Below, piece by piece: positions 61,337 to 64,000 of a stretch of 64,000 nt of DNA. The stretch lies in contig NZ_ASSJ01000049.1 in NCBI RefSeq assembly GCF_000473895.1, forward strand, positions 174,980-238,979, written 5' to 3'. Every line of letters begins with the position of its first letter. The stretch's first letter is position 1. The position numbers and the translations under genes were made by a program. The DNA is from Rubidibacter lacunae KORDI 51-2 (lineage in GTDB: Bacteria; Cyanobacteriota; Cyanobacteriia; Cyanobacteriales; Rubidibacteraceae). The notes beneath the pieces were generated by a model that saw only the letters and a program-made list of their open reading frames with translations, made no database searches and was not told the DNA's origin.

Positions 61337-64000
61337 ATGGACCGCTCTAAAGCCTGCTTCACTATTTTGCTCGTTGCCAGCGACCCTGACGAACGTCTGG
61401 CAATATGTCGCGTGCTGCAGGGTGCTGCGGGCAATATTGCCATCCTAGAAGCCGCATCGGCTCGCGAGGCGCGGGCGTATCTCGGCACGCATTCCGAGAT
61501 CGAGTGCTTGTTGCTTGCCGGTCACTTGTCTGACAGCAGCGCTATCGAGGCTTTGACTGCGTTCGACGAGATCGGGAGTAACGTCCCGGTCGTCGCGTTG
61601 GTCGATGAGCATGAAGAGAAGGTGGTGGCCGACCTGATAAACGCAGGGGCGCTCGATTTCCTCCCCAAGGCACGAATCGCGCCGAACTCGCTTGTCTGCA
61701 GTCTCAACCGTTCCGTCCGCATTCATCGTGCCGAGCGCGCTGCCCGTCAGTCCGATATGCGCTACCGCGCGAGCGAGGAACGTTACCGCCTCATTTTGAC
61801 CGGTTCCAACGAAGGGTTTTGGGACTGGAATCTTGGGGAGGTGGCTTACTGTGACCCGCGATTGCAAACCATTCTGGGATTGCAATCGGCCACAGATTTG
61901 GTAGCCATCGATCGCGTGCGCGCGCGCTTGTGGAGACGCGATCGCGTCCGGCTAGCACGGGCGATCCGCAACCACTTGGACGGAACCGACGATCGATTCG
62001 AAATCGAAGTATGCGTGCGCCGTCCGGACGGCAGCGAACGCTGTTGCATCGTACGCGGTAAAGCCCAGCGCGACCTTGGTGGTAAGGCTTACCGCCTATC
62101 CGGCGTAGCTATCGACATTACCGAACGTCAGCGAGCCGAGGCACGGACCCGTTTTCTGGCGGAAGCCAGCGAGCTGCTTGTATCGCCCCTGGATTACCGC
62201 ACGATGTTGAACGATCTGGCGCAGCTTGCCGTACCGCAACTGGCCGACTGGTCGGCGATCGACCTATTTCCGAGCAGCACCGTCGCGTCTGGTTGCACCC
62301 TCAAGCGTACGGCTGCCGCTCATGTCGATCCCGATCGCCTCAAGGCGGTCTGGGAGATGCAGCGCGATCTCGATGACTTAGGAGTCGATGACCTAGCTTC
62401 AGTCGTGGCACGCAGTGGTTGCTCGCAAGCACTCCTGGTTCGAGACGAAGAGCGCAGTGCATCAAAGCCGCACGCAGCATCTGACTTTTCCGATGCAGCT
62501 GCAGGTCTTATCGGCGAGCTCGACTCTACCCGCGCTTACCGGGAGCGGCTGACCTATTTGGGCGATCGCTCGTACCTCTGCGTGCCCTTGCAGGCGGGCG
62601 ATCGCATCTTGGGGGCTCTAACATTTGCGTGCGGCAGCTCCGGACGGTACCACACTCGCGAGGACTTGTTGCTCGCAGAAGACTTGGCGCGGCGCGTGGC
62701 CCTGGCATTGGACAATGCCCGCTTGTTCGAGGAATCTCAGGCTGCTGGCGACAGCTTGCGCCAAGCGTTGCAAATCCTCAGCGGGCAGCAGCAGCAATTA
62801 CACGCTCTTCAAGAACTGACCAACCTACTCAATCAACGCCTGAGCGACCTACCCGAATTGCTAAAGGTCATGGTTGAAGCCACCTGCGAGGCCGTCGATG
62901 CCGCGCAGATTTGCTTCATCGCTCTCTGCGGCGATCGCGATTGCCACCTGCGCTTGACAGCAGCGGCGGGCGCGGGCACCCACAATTTGCGCTTGACGGC
63001 AGCGTTGGCTCGAGAGGGCGGTGTCTTGCATCGCGTCTTTGCCGGCGGTCAGCCCCAACCGATTATCACCGAACCCAGTAGTGGTTTCCCTCAGTGCATC
63101 TTCGCCGTACCGATCGCGTCCGCACAGTCGGGTCGCTTGGGCGTTCTAGCTGTAGGCAGCTGGGATGCCGCCGATCGTGCCTTTGCACCGGAGGACCGCC
63201 ATTTGCTCTTGGCCGTGGGCAAACAGGCCGCGATCGCGATCGACAATGCGCGCTTGATCGAAACTCTAGAAGAGCGGGAAGTGCGACTAGAAGCTCAGAA
63301 TCAGATACTGGCCGCACAGAATGCCGAGCTCGAGCGCCAACAGCGCCATATCCAGTTGCAAAATATCCGTTTGCTAGAAGCCGCCCGCCTCAAATCTCAG
63401 TTCATTGCCACGATGTCCCACGAGTTGCGTACGCCGATGAATGCCATCATCGGTTTCTCGCAATTGCTGTTGCGTCAAGCAAGTAGCCTTGCTGCATCGC
63501 AAGTGCAGATGCTCGACCGCATCCTCAGCAATGGCAAGTCGCTGCTGGCACTCATCGACGACATCCTCGACCTATCCAAAATGGAAGTCGGTCGGTTGGA
63601 GTTGCGACCGGAACCTGTCGACCTGCACTTGCTAGTCAGTAAAACTCTCGAAGAGCTGCGCTCGCTCGCCGATGAAAAACAATTGCAACTCGAACTGCAC
63701 TCGTTGCTGGTTGATGCGGAAATTGTTAACGATAGTGCTCGCCTGCGCCAGGTGTTGGTCAACTTACTCTCCAACGCGCTGAAGTTTACCGAATATGGAA
63801 GCATCTGCGTCCTCTTGAGCGAGCCCGACCCCACAACCATTGAAATATCAGTACGCGACACTGGCATCGGTATGAGCGAGCAGCAACAGGAGCAGATTTT
63901 CGAAGCCTTCCGCCAAATCGACCAATCTACTACTCGCCGCTACTCCGGAACGGGTTTGGGATTGGCGATCGCGCGATCGCTGGTGGAACTGATGAAGGGC
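61337..64000 (+). CDS. Hybrid sensor histidine kinase, C-terminus cut by window
   Basis: The frame runs from the ATG at 61337 to the last base (888 codons) without a stop. Residues 9-125 form a receiver-like domain in which the phospho-acceptor Asp is replaced by Ala61 (LLLAGHLSD), while the acidic pocket (Asp16, Asp18) and the Lys of LPKAR remain. A PAS-like domain follows at about 145-265, ending with the DITERQRAE motif. Two GAF-like domains are predicted at roughly 280-470 and 505-645, then a coiled coil. The HisKA domain carries His695 in MSHELRTP. The HATPase domain shows the N-box NLLSNALKF, DTGIGM and GTGLGLAI. Kinase activity should be intact. The stimulus is unknown, and further domains may follow beyond the window. 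Confidence 0.9.
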   Translation, partial: MDRSKACFTILLVASDPDERLAICRVLQGAAGNIAILEAASAREARAYLGTHSEIECLLLAGHLSDSSAIEALTAFDEIGSNVPVVALVDEHEEKVVADLINAGALDFLPKARIAPNSLVCSLNRSVRIHRAERAARQSDMRYRASEERYRLILTGSNEGFWDWNLGEVAYCDPRLQTILGLQSATDLVAIDRVRARLWRRDRVRLARAIRNHLDGTDDRFEIEVCVRRPDGSERCCIVRGKAQRDLGGKAYRLSGVAIDITERQRAEARTRFLAEASELLVSPLDYRTMLNDLAQLAVPQLADWSAIDLFPSSTVASGCTLKRTAAAHVDPDRLKAVWEMQRDLDDLGVDDLASVVARSGCSQALLVRDEERSASKPHAASDFSDAAAGLIGELDSTRAYRERLTYLGDRSYLCVPLQAGDRILGALTFACGSSGRYHTREDLLLAEDLARRVALALDNARLFEESQAAGDSLRQALQILSGQQQQLHALQELTNLLNQRLSDLPELLKVMVEATCEAVDAAQICFIALCGDRDCHLRLTAAAGAGTHNLRLTAALAREGGVLHRVFAGGQPQPIITEPSSGFPQCIFAVPIASAQSGRLGVLAVGSWDAADRAFAPEDRHLLLAVGKQAAIAIDNARLIETLEEREVRLEAQNQILAAQNAELERQQRHIQLQNIRLLEAARLKSQFIATMSHELRTPMNAIIGFSQLLLRQASSLAASQVQMLDRILSNGKSLLALIDDILDLSKMEVGRLELRPEPVDLHLLVSKTLEELRSLADEKQLQLELHSLLVDAEIVNDSARLRQVLVNLLSNALKFTEYGSICVLLSEPDPTTIEISVRDTGIGMSEQQQEQIFEAFRQIDQSTTRRYSGTGLGLAIARSLVELMKG

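Overview
The window is chromosomal DNA from a cyanobacterium. The evidence is the very frequent HIP1 octamer GCGATCGC and a set of typical cyanobacterial genes: a CSP41b-like epimerase, a cyAbrB regulator, a Ser/Thr kinase fused to TPRs, a short conserved acidic protein of the DUF6679 type, an SdhB-type iron-sulfur subunit and a XisF-like recombinase. The species cannot be named from the sequence. No rRNA, tRNA or CRISPR array was seen.

Left flank (1-10.4 kb): ordinary housekeeping and signalling genes on both strands. In order these are a CSP41b-like NAD(P) epimerase, two alpha/beta hydrolases, a Ser/Thr kinase with seven TPRs, a 40-residue single-span membrane peptide, a degenerate metallo-beta-lactamase protein with a C-terminal cysteine cluster, a DUF6679-like protein, a two-gene minus-strand unit, and a GNAT acetyltransferase.

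Accessory island (10.4-54.8 kb): almost all of it is one minus-strand reading frame of 40.2 kb, encoding a predicted protein of about 13,395 residues. Its N-terminal half is adhesive: two PPC-like domains, about 30 CARDB repeats and nine putative-Ig/cadherin-like repeats. The middle holds a partial Rhs shell, a zincin protease domain, duplicated DUF4114 domains, a dockerin, Big2-like and PKD domains and a propeller. The C-terminal third is an FG-GAP plus YD-repeat (Rhs) shell ending in an RHS core and a 413-residue variable tip that looks like a toxin. A likely immunity gene begins 13 nt after its stop, and an intact KptA/Tpt1 RNA 2'-phosphotransferase gene follows 17 nt later. Further downstream lie two displaced Rhs tails (12.5-13.4 kb and about 10.9-11.2 kb) that align without gaps to the tail of the big gene, with a DUF433/DUF5615 toxin-antitoxin pair between them. 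This is the pattern left when Rhs toxin tips are exchanged. DNA from about 13.5 to 15.2 kb is clearly more AT-rich than its surroundings, which fits recent import of tip, immunity gene and kptA.

Right flank (54.8-64 kb): a CPBP membrane protease gene broken by one in-frame stop, a possible deacetylase remnant, cyAbrB, an SdhB-type protein, a VOC protein overlapping a serine recombinase that lacks an obvious catalytic serine, and a large hybrid histidine kinase with a pseudo-receiver, cut off by the window end.

The most notable system is the giant CARDB-Rhs toxin with its immunity gene, the KptA enzyme and the graveyard of older Rhs tails.
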